Shown here: positions 21,402-34,725 of the stretch, piece after piece
How the letters are laid out: each line of letters begins with the position of its first letter
How positions within the stretch are numbered: the stretch's first letter is position 1
Source of the DNA: Kalaharituber pfeilii
Taxonomy: Eukaryota > Ascomycota > Pezizomycetes > Pezizales > Pezizaceae
Length of the DNA: 64,000 nucleotides
NCBI GenBank assembly: GCA_015179045.1
Contig: WHUZ01000001.1
Coordinates: forward strand, 1 to 64,000
Reading direction: 5' to 3'
Translations under genes and position numbers: made by a program
The notes under the pieces: model-generated
Database searches by the model: none
The model's input: only the letters and a program-made list of their open reading frames with translations
Told to the model about the DNA's origin: nothing

Positions 21402-24245
21402 ATGTCTTTTGCGAATCCTTCTTTTTCAGCAGCGGCGAAGGAGGGTACGAATAGCAATGTCAAGACCAGCTCCGGAGGCAATAATGTAGGGCAAGGCGGC
21501 GGGGGAGGAGTGGCAGTTGGGGAATGGTGAGTATATTCTTTGTGCTTGTATCCAGACCTCCGACCCAAGAAAAAAGCCTCGAGGTCAGTCCGGACGGGAA
21601 CTACCGATGGTGGTAGTCTCCGTTCTGGAAAACACATTGTGCATTTTTTGGAAGGCACTCGAGAGCTCAGGACAGCTCATTGTGTTAGTGTACAATGTGC
21701 ATCTCTACCTGTTGCTCAGCAAGACTTCAAACATATTTGGCCACCCTGAAACACTAACAATGCTTCCTTGTAGGCCTGTTCGTGTGAACGGGAACTCCAC
21801 AACTACTCCTATCTCCCTTGTAAATAGAAGCACAACAGGACCACGTCGTCCATCTTTGTCTACAACACTGTCACATCATCCAAATCACCATAACCACAGC
21901 TTTGTATCCTCTCCTCTTACACCTTCGGCCTCCTCCACCTCCCTGAATGCCACCACAAACAACACAATTCCGAATCAATTCAGTTCACCTCAGAATCAAA
22001 TTCAGGGCGGAGGAGGAGGCAATAATGGTACGGCGAGTGGGCCGCGATCATACACTCGTGAAGAGATGTTGAATATTTTCAAGTCAATGCCTAGCTCGGC
22101 ACTGGAGAAAGGCCTGCAGGAGCTGCTGAAACGGACTGGGGATGGGGAAGGCTCTGGAGGAGGCAAGGATAATCTTACAGAGGTGTGTTGGGTGGAGAAT
22201 GGAGCTGTTGTGGGACCTATAGCGTTAGAGGAGATGACTGCTGAAGAGAAGGAGGTTGGTTCTTTCTCAAACTTTCCTTATTCCTAATGTCTCCATGAAA
22301 AGTGGCTGATAATTTGGGATCATCGTAGCTCTTTACTGGGAATATTAACTCTCCACAGAAGCAAATCCCGCAGACCCAAAACAACCAAAATTCACAACAA
22401 CAAAATCGGGGAGATCACAATCACCATCACAATAACTTAAATAATCCCTCCGGTCTTGGGCGAAAGAACACTGGGGTAATGGGAATTAACCCAAATAATC
22501 ACATGGGGGCAAACTCTAATTCACCTGCACCTATGAGAAGTCAGAATAATCGTAGGAATCACCGCGACCCATCTGATGGTGGTAGTCCTCATCATACCAA
22601 TTCACAAAGCTCTCCGGTGGTCCGTGATTCCTCACAATCACATTCTAGCATTTCCCGTCGTCGAACAGATCTTCGTGGGTCACTTGTGGATGCCTTCGGA
22701 AGTGATTTGGATAAAGATCCAACACCATTCGATAAAAAGGATAGTGGTTCAGCTACTCGATCAAATTTTGGTCGTTGGGGCTCCCTCTCCACCAATACTG
22801 CAGGTAACCGTAATGACGACGATGATCACCATGAAGCATCAACCCCGACTTCGGCAACAATTGGGCGCTCTATGGGGCTTTTCCGTAGAAGTAGCTCTGC
22901 TTGGGGGACTTCAAGTGTCGGATCTGCTGGAGGACTTGCATTGGGAATGGGCCCAACCTCCGGAAGCGGTGTTGCTGCCTTCAATAATGGCACATTCGGA
23001 GGTTCTGCAGGATTTGCCCTAAGCGGTGGGGTGCCAAGCTCTTCCGCCAGCAACTCTGCAGACAAAAAATTGGGATCAAAGTCTGGAACTGCTAAAGGAG
23101 AAGCACCCGGTGTTGGGGAGAAATCTTCTGCTTCTTCAGTAAAGTCAAGCTCTGGTGATCAGAACGCCGGGAAAGACACCGAGGCCGAAAGACGGCCAGC
23201 ATCCAAATCTAGTGAAGTGGTAGAGGAAGACCAAGCGAATCGGCCTATTGAGTCAACTATTCAAAATGAGTTGAAGGAGGAAGATGAGGAAGCGGACTCC
23301 TTTGAACCAGACATGGGACAGCAATCACAAAGATTTCAGTACTATCAAGACCCTCCAACTTTTGACCCAAGGGAAAGGAGAACAGAAAATGTGAATGATG
23401 AAAGGCCAATGTCCTCTGACACTGACCCATTTGGTAGGAGGGACTCATTGGCTGAGCTCCTGCAGAATGGCGCTCAGGAAGCCCTAAAAGACCTCCAGAC
23501 ATCTCATTCTCTTGTGTCGATGGGAACAGAACAGGCGGGGTTAAAGGGTACCTCTCCTTTCTCTCATGCTAGTGGCGCTGCAAGCTCTGTGACTACGCCT
23601 ACACGAAGCAGAACTGACCTGGGTTTCAACGCGCGGGAGTATGTATCAGGCACGGCTCTTGGGAGCCTGCATACCCAATTAAGGGATCTCCACCTTAACC
23701 AGCAATCTGGAGGTGTCCATACACCTGGATCTAGGTTGATGGAGGACAGTCAAGAAGGGTCAGGGGACAATGAACCGCTGAGTCCAACTGAGACAAATCC
23801 ATATCAAAGCCCAGCTCCAGAAAAGGAGGATGACTCTTTGATCGTCGGTAGCGCATTTCACGATGATGAACTAGCTTTCACTGGAATGGGGGGAGTCTTA
23901 GGTGGCATGAGAAGAACTGCGGGGGAGGGTGGCCCAGCTAGTGATCGAAGTGGTAGAAGCTCTACCGCTGGGCTGGGGTCAGGCATTGGTGGGCCCATAG
24001 GTGGTTTGGGAGGTATTGGAATTGGCAATCTTGGAACTCCTAGTGCTGGTGTCTGGGGAACTGGAAGTGGGACTCTGCCTCTAGGAACCCCTGACCGGAT
24101 CGGAAGTGCTGGTAATTTTTTCGGCGCTATGGGTGGCGAGGTAACCCCCATGGGATCTCTTCTCGGTGGTACTCAGAGTGCTGGGTTCGGAAGTATGAGC
24201 AGGGCAAGCAAGCTTGGAGCTTTATTCATGGATCCTGAATTCCAG

Positions 24246-24283
<38 letters not shown>

Positions 24284-27212
24284 TATTCAAGATGCAGGCC
24301 TTGAGAGCAACGACGGCTTTGACAATGTACGAACGGGTGGTAGCGGTAGCTTGGGAGTTGGCTCTGGCAGGAGGCTATATGGTGTGGGAAGCGGAATAGG
24401 CGGTACAGAAAGTCCAGCACGCGGTAATGATGTCAATGAGCTTTTTGGTTTGTCTGGTAGCAGAGGGCTAAGTAGTGGAGTGCCAGAACCTCCTCTTTTC
24501 TCAACAATTCCGGGAGATAGCCATCACGGAGGCCTTCATGGCATTCATGGTTTCCCTCCGCAGCAATCTCATCCTCCGCTTAGGCCTACTCAGCAGCAAG
24601 TGCCTACTATTAGCCAACCCACAGGCCATGCACATGGCCTTGTTATGCCTGATAAAATTCAATGGGAATATCGTGACCCTCAGGGTATTATCCAGGGTCC
24701 ATTCTCCGGACTTGAAATGCATGATTGGTTCAAAGGCGGCTACTTTCCACAAGATCTCCATGTTAAAAGGGTGGAGGATCCAGAATTTGAACCCCTCAGC
24801 CAACTCATCAGGCGCATTGGCAATACTAGAGAACCATTTTTAGTACCTTTGCAAGGCCTTGTCCCAATCAACCAGGGAGGTCCATCTTGGGGTCCTGCGA
24901 GTGGGTGGTCGGATAACAACAACCAGCCGCCAGGCACAGTCCAGCCCCCGTTTGCGAACAGCTTTCCTACTTTCGGGACAACGCTCACTGCGGATCAACA
25001 GAATGCTCTGGAGCGCAGGAAACAGGAAGAACAATTCCTTATGGCACGTCAGCGAGAATTCTTGGTCCAACAGCAATTGGCCGCGAAGCAAGCCCAGGCG
25101 CTCCAGCAACAACAGTTGCACCATCTTCACTCGCAGCCCGGTTTGGGAGCTATACAACCGCCCATTGGGGCTGGTACAGTTGGATTGGGTGCTCTAGGCT
25201 TTGGGGGGGTGGGTACCATAGGTCCAATCGGTGGAAGTGTCGGAACTGTTGGAAGTATTGGGAGCACCGTAGGAATGCCTGGCTTGCAACAAGGTCATCA
25301 TACGTTCGAGCCTGGGACTTTATTGAGACAAGCAGCTGGAGGAATGGATGGCTTTGCTCCAAATCGACTGGACGAAACTCTGCAGCACGGCATGGGTCAA
25401 CCAGGTTTAATTCCTGGCGCAATTCAACAGCCGCCCATCCAGAACCCAGCATTCCCTGCCATCGGCCAGCAGCAGCAGCAACAGCAGCAACAACAACCAC
25501 AGCAAAACCAAGCCCAAGCCCAATCGCAGCAGCAAGCTCAGCAGGCATTTCAATTACAGCAACAGCCCCTACTTGATAAACAACGCCAGCAGGTTTTGAG
25601 CAAGCAGCAGAACGAGAAGGAAGAGGTAGAGGCCACAGCTCAGACCCCACAGGTATATAGCATCCCACCAGCAGAGAACAATAAGCCTGGGGGTGAACAG
25701 AAGCTTCCGGGGGAATTTATTCCAGCAGCTCCAGAACAAGCAAACCAGCAGAAAACCCAGCCTGCCCAACCTGAGCCTGCTACTTCCGCTTGGTCACCTC
25801 AGCCACAAGAGCCAGCTACAAAGGTGAAAACCCCTCCACCTGCAGGCTCCGCTCCTGCAGAAGCTCAGGAGACTACTATCCCACAAACTCATGCCAGAAA
25901 GGTAGCAACACCCAAGGCAACTTCTCCTGCCTCTCAGCCTCGCAAGCTTGTTGCAACTCAGTCTCCTTGGCAACAACTTCAGTCTGAGCCTTCTCCGTTG
26001 CCAGCGCCGTTCCCACCTCCTCCAGGCGCTGCACACAAGGCTGGAGAACCACTTTTGATCAACGTCAGTGGTGCTACCCGCGCTTCACCTGTCGAAACCC
26101 CACTTACAAGTGCCAGTGTCTCTATTGCACCTTGGGCGCAGAAAGCCGAAGAGCCTACCAAAGGGCCATCTCTCAAGGAAATCCAAGAAATGGAAGCCAA
26201 GCAAGCTGCGGCATTGGCAGAAGCTATGGCAGAACAAGCTCGTAAGGAAGCACTTCTCCAGCAGAGTGTAGCTGCCATTCAATCGGCTCCTACACCTCAG
26301 ATTGGACTCCCATCAACGGCTACTTGGGCTTCCAGCAGTCCCGCAACAACTCCCGGAGCCGGCACAGCCTGGGGCGGTGCTAAGCCATTGATGAAATCAT
26401 CTACTCTTCCTGCTACTCCCGGTGCTCCCAAGAAGACGTTACAACAAATTCAAAAGGAAGAAGAGGCGAAGAAGGCGAAGTCGGCTCAGCAAGCTGCAGC
26501 AGCTCAAGCCACAACTGCCCTGGCAGCATTGGGTGCTCAAGGAATCACTTCCCCCAGTGCTAAGCGATATGCAGACTTAGCTGGAAAGCAGCCTGTCAGT
26601 CCCTCGGCAGGCGGTGCGTGGACTACAGTTGGGGCAGGAGGTAAGATTAAAACTCCAGTGAGTACAGCTGCGACCCCGGCTATCCCCGCAGCTTCAAATT
26701 CCGCGAAGAGTATTCCTTCCACAGGAGTTATGGGTTCCTTTGGAAAGGTTGCGCTGGTGAAGCAACACCCTAGCCTCAGCAATACTTCCACTGCTGCCTC
26801 AAACACTCCTGCGCCCGCTCCTGCACCCAAGACCGCCGCCATGATTGCACAGGAAGAATTCATGAAGTGGTGCCGCTCCTCTCTCAAGCAACTCAACAGC
26901 AACGTGAACCAGGAGGAGTTCCTGCAGTCTCTTCTTTCGTTCCCGCCTGAGGCTGAGATCATCAGTGACTCGATATATGCCAACTCGAGTACGATGGACG
27001 GGAACAGATTTGCGGAAGAGTTTATAAGGAGGAGGAAGAGTGCGCAGCAGGGAGTTGTGGTGGAAGCGGGTAGCATGGCGAGTACGGGAACAGGAGGGGG
27101 ATGGAATGAGGTCGCGGCGAAGGCGGGAAGGAAGGAAACGAGTGCGAATAATGGACATATAGGGGAGGCGGTGGGATTCAAGGTTGTGCCAAAGAAGAAG
27201 GGGAGGAAGTAG
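21402..27212 (+). CDS. GYF-domain protein, Smy2/Syh1/GIGYF family
   Basis: Exons 21402-21526, 21774-22254, 22359-27212 (introns 247 and 104 bp; phases agree) give 1,819 aa. The GYF domain (about residues 969-1030) has WEYRDPQG, GPFSGLEMHDWFKGGYF and LHVKRV, which bind Pro-rich PPGΦ-type ligands. Near residue 130, SYTREEMLNIFKSM resembles the Y-x4-Φ-L eIF4E-family binding motif of GIGYF proteins (inference). The remainder is disordered: Ser/Gly-rich N-terminal half, poly-Gln at about residues 830-846 and 1240-1275, a Gln/Ala coiled-coil-like stretch near 1280-1420, and a conserved-looking C-terminal block (EEFMKWCRSSLKQLN to DSIYANSSTMDG) before a basic tail PKKKGRK. Family members act in mRNA decay, translational repression and ER-Golgi traffic. 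The exact ortholog is not decided. Confidence 0.92.
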
Positions 27213-29273
27213 AGGGGATCAGAAATTGTGTGGGGAAGGCGGAAAGGTTTTTAATGGTGTTTTTCTTCATGGAACTATTTTCATAGCATTTTATTTATGG
27301 CATGGATGAGGGAGGCGAGAGTCGCAAATGTGGGAATCAGATAAGTTGTGATGAGTATGTGTTATGGTTTCTTTCTGATGTGTTCTTGCGATCAGTCTAT
27401 TCTTGCTTGCAAGGAAAGGGAGATGAGAAGGGGTACTACATGAAAGTCTCTTATGAAGAGGAAGGAGATATCTGGATTGTGCAAATTTGGAGATAGCATA
27501 AACACTACTAGTTAGATATAGAGCTATGTAGAAATAAAGGTGGAAAGGTAATGAGGAGTTTTGTATCCGGCACGATAACACTTAAACCAGACATTTCTAG
27601 AAATCTCCTGAGCAATATCAAGCTTATGAAGAATTGAAGAACGAAATCCCCTGCCCCCTCCCCTCTTGCACACCCCTTGCGCCCGTCATCGGCCTCCCCA
27701 AGTTCATGGAGTCACTTTGGGGGACACAGAAATGCCACCCCGCCGACGCCACATCCTGCCCTCCCAGGAGATGCCTCACCCCGTTGCAACTTCATCCTCA
27801 GGTAATTCAAATATAATAAAGGTAACGTAAACCGTGCTTCCTACTTACCCCATAGTGGACATGTAAGTAGTACAAATAGCTATGCACTGTATATATTAAA
27901 TTATGTTTAAGATTGCAAGAACGGGACATGATGCTGAAAAGTCTGGATAAATTCCCCACGTTCGTGTTGTGACGCAAACTTTTTAAAGTTGAAATTGGTT
28001 CGAGTGTGTTGCCAAGTCTAGCAGCGGGGATAAGGAGTCACCAGTGCCCTGAGGGGTGATAACGTTACCCTCAAATAAAGTGTCACGTGATTACTTTATC
28101 GGTTTGTACTCGAGACGGATCTGCTGCAAATAAGCGGTAATCTGGTCTAAGACCAGATTTAAAGCACGATTGTAAATACCCCTGATCACAGTGCAGAACC
28201 TCGCATAGGTGAAAATGAGCTCGAATCTTCCTTGAATTCAAATTTAAGAATTACAAGCCTCATCAACCTGTCTCGATTTCCTTGAGCTCCACGTATCTGT
28301 TGCCTCCGGGGCATTGAAGGCCTCGGTTCAGGGGAGCCTGCCATAGGCGACAGCTACAAGCGGGTTATGTGATATTTTTTTCTTAAGGACAAGAGTACCA
28401 CCTATTAGTGTACAGAGCACTTACAAGTATGGGTGAGGTACCTTTTTATTTCCGTTGCTAAATATAGAAACACAATTATATTTGCAAATTCGACAAGCGC
28501 TTCTGCATTTCACGTACGAATCGTTCTACAGCTACTCCAGCTACATAGCCCAACATCCGACTTAAACTCTTTGTGAAACCGAGTTGGCATTTGCGGGAGC
28601 TTATAGGGGAGCACATTGCTGAATGCAGGTCTGGGCACAGTATCGAACCGGTAGGGAGTATATACAAATATCCCATCTTGCCCTTTTCCTCGAATCAAAA
28701 AGAATACAAACACTTGTTAGTATACATACAACACGCTGCGTCATGCCAGGCCGGGCCGGTCCGTGCCGTAGTTGACGATGTACACATTATCAAGCCATTT
28801 TCTACTTATGTTGCCTAAGCTAACTGAGATTCGAGAAGCCTAAGTAGTAGTGCAGAACTATGTACTATGAATACGTGCGTGAGCTACTGTTACTTGAAGA
28901 GCTTGCAAGGGGCGGCTGGCCGATCTAATATGGTGCGGATAAGCAGCGTGACCTGTATTACAGTTGCACTGATGTTATGTATCGTAGAATTACTAGAGAA
29001 ATGCGCATGTACTACTGAGAAATTATATATTTGCTCGTATTTAGGTATGTGGTTACCCTCAAGATAATGGGGGCAAGTATCCTGACCTAATTAAGTACTT
29101 AGATTCGTGCGCACGCATCGCCCACATGTGCTAGCGCATTTGTTACAAATGACGTTACAGCTCTGCTATGAAGCAATGTTCAGGAACCTGTCGGTAGTCT
29201 GACCTTGCAAGTTGATGCAATCAGGCCATATAGCATGTTTTTATTCATTATCGCTGTCATTGGGGGGCCAGGC
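27213..29273. other. Gene-free interval downstream of the GYF gene
   Basis: Contains the probable 3' UTR, then unique-looking AT-leaning DNA. At 28339-28382 the sequence CCTGCCATAGGCG to GCGGGTTATGTGATA resembles the LINE 3' tail found elsewhere in the window, but no target duplication was seen. No gene supported. Confidence 0.5.
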
Positions 29274-29553
29274 TACCGTATTAACTCACATAAGAGCAAG
29301 AAAACAAACGCGCGCTAGTTCGGTCTTGGCAGGACTCAGGTGCCATTAATCACGCTAGCGCGCTGTTCGTGCAATCTTGGCATTACTAAGCACGGCTAAT
29401 CTCCAGCTTCTTGATGGTGTTGAGGTTAGCATCGCGGTAATTCGGGGATCATTACGTGCCCGTGCGTGATACACGCGCACTGGCGCTGAGAATTTTGCCA
29501 AGACCGAACTAGCGCGCGTTTGTTTTCTTGCTCTTATGTGAGTTAATACGGTA
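29274..29553. mobile_element. TACCGT MITE, full copy (280 bp)
   Basis: About 58-bp terminal inverted repeats beginning TACCGTATTAACTCACATAA. The outermost TA on both sides fits a TA target duplication (Tc1/mariner/pogo type). It has no coding capacity and is oriented opposite to the next copy. Confidence 0.92.
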
Positions 29554-29837
29554 TCCTGCAATCTGCTACTTAGCATTTTGCCAGACAAGTGCCTTCACCT
29601 CTCGGCTGCCTGACTGAGTATTTTGTAGGCTTACCTCTTTCGGCAATAAGGCAGTTCCTGGTTTGGAAAAGGAGAGCCAGAATTTGTTGGAATATCATGC
29701 TATGGCATGCAAGATATGAATGACTGTTGGAATATCGTGTATGGCATCTATGGCATGTAAAGTATGCTATGCATCCATGGTATGGTATACCAGGTATGAA
29801 TGGCCTCGCTACTATGTACGGAATGCCAGCAACTTCA

Positions 29838-30127
29838 TACCGTATTAACTCACATAAGAGCAAGAAAACAAACGCGCGCTAGTTCGGTCTTGGCAAAATT
29901 CTCAGCGCCAGTGCGCGTGTATCACGCACGGGCACGTAATGATCCCCGAATTACCGCGATGCTAACCTCAACACCACGGAGATTCGTAGAGAAGCTGGAG
30001 ATTAGCCGTGCTTAGTAATGCCCAGATTGCACGAACAGCACGCTAGCGTGATTCATGGCGCCTGAGTCCTGCCAAGACCGAACTAGCGCGCGTTTGTTTT
30101 CTTGCTCTTATGTGAGTTAATACGGTA
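29838..30127. mobile_element. TACCGT MITE, full copy (290 bp)
   Basis: Same family with perfect 58-bp inverted repeats. Relative to the copy at 29274 it is inverted, 284 bp away, so the two could form a large hairpin. Its interior is nearly identical to the 38874 copy, indicating recent activity. Confidence 0.92.
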
Positions 30128-32948
30128 GCAAAGACACCGTCTGCTATTATTATGGCCAAACCATGGCGGAGGCCGAAATAATAGTCTACGCACGAGAACA
30201 AGATAGGTATGGAGTCTGGGCACGAGAACAGATAGGTATTGAAGTTTTTCAACCTTTGTTATTTCCGTATATTGCTGGATTGGGTAGTGCACTAGCGGTT
30301 AACACATTTCAAGTTTATGTGACAATAAGTACGAATAGAGAAGCAATCTCAAATTAGCTACAAAGAGAGGCATAATATATTATAGGAGTTCAAGAATTTG
30401 TTGATACAACCAGAGTTAATAGGTTGACTTACTCAGGTACCCAGCGTTATCTTCAAGTTATCGAACACCACAGCATCCGCCCCCCGTATGTGCTCCATTG
30501 ATGATGCATGTAGTAATGCACAGCCCGATGCCCCGCGGACCGGTATATACGTGCCTGCGAAGAGGATCGTCGTTAATCCTAGCTACCGCCATTGAATAGA
30601 GAGGAAGTGCGACTGTGCTACCATGCCTACTATAACTCTAATCCTCCGCTTACACATGACTTGTTACTGCAAAGATGTTGAGCTTGGGGGTTTGTGGGTA
30701 TATATAGTGAGCATTATGATGTATAATTGATTTTTTTCCCGGCATTTTATTTTCTAAAGTCGTTGAAGGATGTTTCACTTCGGCGGTTTAGAATTGCAAG
30801 AGAAATGGAAAACAGAGGACGGGAGGTGGAGAGAAGGTCTCGGGGGGAGGCATACTTGAGGGCTGAGCACATACAGGTGGTGCACTTGAGGGAGTTGTGT
30901 TACATACCAGTGCTAGAATATCTATCGCACTCCCAAATTATAATCTAGAAACGCTACTTGCCGCTTACAGTATTAATTCTTCAGAGGTTTGTGGATAGCC
31001 TGACTCTTCTAAACCATTCGGGGAGGCCTAATGAGATGAGATGAGAAATTATGGAGAAGTTGTTACATCTCTCAAGAAGGTAGATCGTGTTAGTCTCAAC
31101 ATTGTGTAGAGAGGGCAAGAAAAAAAAAGAAAGAAAGAAAAAAAACCAGTTATAATGCTCCCAATCAGAATGTTAATTCCGAGCATCGTGAAGGATGTGG
31201 AGTAATGGGATGCGGTCATTGGATCTTCATTTACTGATGGGTTACGTATAGAGTTGTCCTATCTAGTGCCCGTTTTAGACTTCAGAGCTGCAGCCTCGAT
31301 TCGAGGCCTTTATTCCAAGTCACAAGATATTCCATACGAGTCCAGCTCATGAAAAATTAGAATCCAAGGTTGGTCAGTCACAATTTCAGAGAGCAGGCAT
31401 GCTCAACTTTACTCTTTGGCTTTTCCCCTTATTCTCTTTGGGTTCTTTTTCTTTTGCTATATTTACCTGGTGACCCCGCTTCGCTCATGTCTGTTGTACT
31501 GATGAATGAGATAATACCTAGTGTGACATCGCTTATCAGTGAATGAAGTTTTAAATATTCTTCAAGGCTTCTTTGGAATCCCCTGAACATAACTAATATG
31601 TAGTCTCGTGCCCACGACCAGACCCCGCTACGGCTTACCCTCATTTCGTTCCGTTTTTTGTTGTAGCAGCTAGTTTCAGATTTATGCACCAGTGTGATGA
31701 AGGATTAACTGGAATGCTTGCACTATTGCCCTTTGGATTGGGTAATAAGTTCTTTACCACGACTGCGATTTTCGTAGTACTCATGAATATTCAGGGACCA
31801 AGTTTGGATTTCCTTCGTCGAAAAGGAAGGATTATTTAGAAATAACAGTTGCTTCCTAAGGCAAGGCAAGCAAGCAGTTCACGAGTCACAAGAATAGTCA
31901 TGAGACAAACTATCCCGGGATATTGGTGCCGAAAAGCACAGATACCAAAATCGCTGATATAATTGGTCTATTCCTCTCCACTGACCGCTTTGGACTCAGC
32001 AGCAAATGGTGTGCAAAATAAGCGTGCCGATTCTCGGTACATCCCCAATAGCTATGTTCCTAGGTGCATGAAGTCAGAAGTTGAGTGTTCTGAACTTAGT
32101 TGGAGCTAAGGCTCGCCGTGATAGCCTTGTGCATGGTCGTCCCAAAGCTGGAAGTCCTTGCCACTACCACACTAGAATTGGGGGACCATAAATAAAAGAG
32201 GTTTAGGATGAATATCTTCGCTCAAGACTTACCCCGTAGGCAATATCCGACGACCGAATCACCAAGTTTTGCATGCCCACAGTTTTTGATTTCCCTCAAC
32301 GAAAGCCGCAGGGCGGGGTGCAACAGCAGCATTAGATGATGCTGGCAAGAGGCATCCGGACCCACTTTCAGAACTTTTCATCTCTAAACAAGAAGATTCT
32401 TCGCTCGCAGGCCAAAGTAGCTTCTACTCAAGTCCAATACCTGAAGCTACCCATATTATCTATACCAGTCTAGTTAGCACAAAACCCTCGGATTTATTAT
32501 CATCCCCATGGCCTGTATCGTTGTGCTTTAGCTTGAGCCAAAACCGCATGATGAAATATGATCATGATAACATACTTCTTTACACACAAAACACTTCATC
32601 GAGAGGTATGTACGTCTATGGATGATATACACATCAATGCTTCATTTGATGTTTTCATGATCAATGCCAATCTAACTGAGTCTTTCGGCATCGCCAGCAA
32701 TCCTCGATTTGAAGGTTGAAGTCTGGGATTCAAAATGAGCACTACAATCAGGCCTTTCTCGGTGAAACTTGTTGAAAATGGTATAGTACATATTTCTTCT
32801 ATATCATTCTCTAATGTTCTATTACTTTCTAGTTATCTCATACATCATGTATTCTAGGTGTTTCTGTCTCTTCGTTCTCTACTCTTGACACTTTTAGATA
32901 TTTCTAAAGTCATGTGAGGATCACGTTACATACACGTGACTTGCTTTT
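30128..32948. other. Gene-free interval
   Basis: No open frame with family resemblance. Only short A-rich tracts (for example 31118-31146) stand out. Confidence 0.5.
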
Positions 32949-33117
32949 TCATTCCTTATTTTTTTTTTTTTTTTTTTATTTCATTGATCGCATGCCGCCC
33001 TAAGGGCTATGGCGATGTTTAGGTACATAATTATAGACTGGTGGAGAAAATATAAGAAAAGTAAAAAAGGAAAGCCCATCCTACTCCTCCCCTGCCCATT
33101 CCAATCATTCCTTATTT
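32949..33117 (-). mobile_element. 143-bp LINE 3' fragment with 13-bp target duplication
   Basis: Insert 32962-33104 is poly-T followed by the LINE tail (GATCGCATGCCGCCCTAAGG, GGCTATGGCGATG). It is flanked by TCATTCCTTATTT at 32949-32961 and again at 33105-33117. Confidence 0.9.
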
Positions 33118-33386
33118 GGAAATATCTACATTCTTTTTGTACTCGAGATCTCAATTGTAAATAGGTCTCGAACTTCCTCCTGTACGTAGGTAGAACTTTA
33201 ATCAATGGACTCTGTCCTTCCTCCAACAAAACTGAGAAACACTGTACTGTTATAGCGCTTGTCAACTTCCATTATCCGTGCCCGGATCGTAAAGGGCATA
33301 GGGTTGTGGATTATGAAGGACTGGTGGGCGTGTACCTTACCTCTGCCTCAACGCAAGACCTTTAGTGTATATACACATGTCATTTT

Positions 33387-34725
33387 TCATGAGTGGCACT
33401 TTTTTTTTTTTTTTTCAAATATCATTATTCGCATGCCGCACTATGGGCTACGGCGAGGTTAAGTACATAGGAGAGAAAGGAAATAAAAATAGGAAGCCTC
33501 TACCTCTTCTCGTCCCGCCCCCGAATTGATAGAGAAGACATTGGAAAAGTAATCATCGCCCCGCCCACTCCAGCAGCTCTACCAGGTGGTCTCTCCTTCC
33601 CTCGCCTTCGGTGGGCCTTTCGCCGCCTCCGCCCCACCGGCCACTTCCGTCTCCACACTCCACATTCGTTCCAGGTGTGTGCTGCCGTCTCTTCGCCCTC
33701 CCCGCACCATCTGCACTCCGGGCCCCCTTCCTTGCCTATCTTCTGTCTCCATGCTCGGAGACCCTTGCCTCCCAGAAGCCCTGCTAATGTGGTGACCTGC
33801 CCACCTAGGCGCTCAGGCTCCAGTGGTCTGTAGCTCAGGCCCAGCCTGGCTCTCTCTCTCTCGCCCTTTGAGCTCTCGCTTCAATTCGCATGCCCCCATC
33901 CGTCACTGTCTCATCCTGGTACGGTAGGAGGGCGCCGCCCTGTCTGCCTTCTCATTTCCTTCAATGCTTTATGGCCTTTGACCCGCAGCACTGCTACATC
34001 CGTGCCCCCCCGTGCTGTCCTTTCTTCCTAGGCCTCTCTGACTAGTTGAGCTGCGCCTCAAGGCGACGGGCGGCCCTCGGCTATATCTTTGAGTTTCCAG
34101 ATGGCCACCTTGGAGTCTGTGACTATCAGCACTTCCTCGTCTCCTTCTCTGAGTGCACTCGCCATAGCTATCAGTTCCGCGTCATTCACCGTGGCCCTAG
34201 CTCCCAAATAGCATACTTATGACCTGGTCTTATCTCGCCATAGCCCCAACCCTGTTTTCTCTGCTATCCTACTCCCGTCAGTGTATACTGCCTTCTACCC
34301 TCCATCTGCCTCTCTCTCTATCCTTCGCTCCCACTCATCTCTCTCTGCTTCTCTATCCAGTGTGTTGAGTATGGCTAGGGGTGGTGGTTCCTTCCAGTGC
34401 ATGTCTCTTAGGTAGGTCGTGTCTTCCTCTTCATTCTGGAGGGTCCCGTCCTGGAATCTCAGTGCCCTCGCCTCTATCCGGACTCTCTCGCCTTCTATGA
34501 AAGTCTTTATTGAGCTCTACATTTGCTAGGCCCTCCGCCACGTCCCTTCGCGTGCCCCAGGGGGCTCCAATAATTGACCTCGTCACGACGTATTGCCACT
34601 TCTCTAGCTCCCTCATCTTCTGTTCTGGGCGGGCATCCTGCCCGTGAGCCGACCATGCCCAGCTCCCCCACGTTGCTATTGCTCTCGCTACGCCAGTGTA
34701 TATCTCCCTCCTCATGAGTGGCACT
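33387..34725 (-). mobile_element. 5'-truncated Tad-like LINE with 14-bp target duplication
   Basis: Insert 33401-34711 lies between two copies of TCATGAGTGGCACT (33387-33400 and 34712-34725). The 3' poly-A is the poly-T run at 33401-33417. On minus the insert encodes the C-terminal part of a LINE reverse transcriptase region (YTGVARAIATWGSWAWS at about 34690) and then an RNase H domain (NDAELIAMASALREG and IVTDSKVAIWKLKD at about 34090-34190), with in-frame stops. RNase H after RT points to the Tad1/I-like LINE group. Confidence 0.88.

Noticed and set aside
28339..28390. Another LINE-tail micro-insertion
   Set aside because: Tail-like sequence is present but there is no A-tail on the correct strand and no target duplication; only noted.
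29355..30252. Similar small proteins recurring at several places (HIRARKQTRASSVLAKFSAP type)
   Set aside because: They are translations of the terminal inverted repeats of the TACCGT MITE, not genes.
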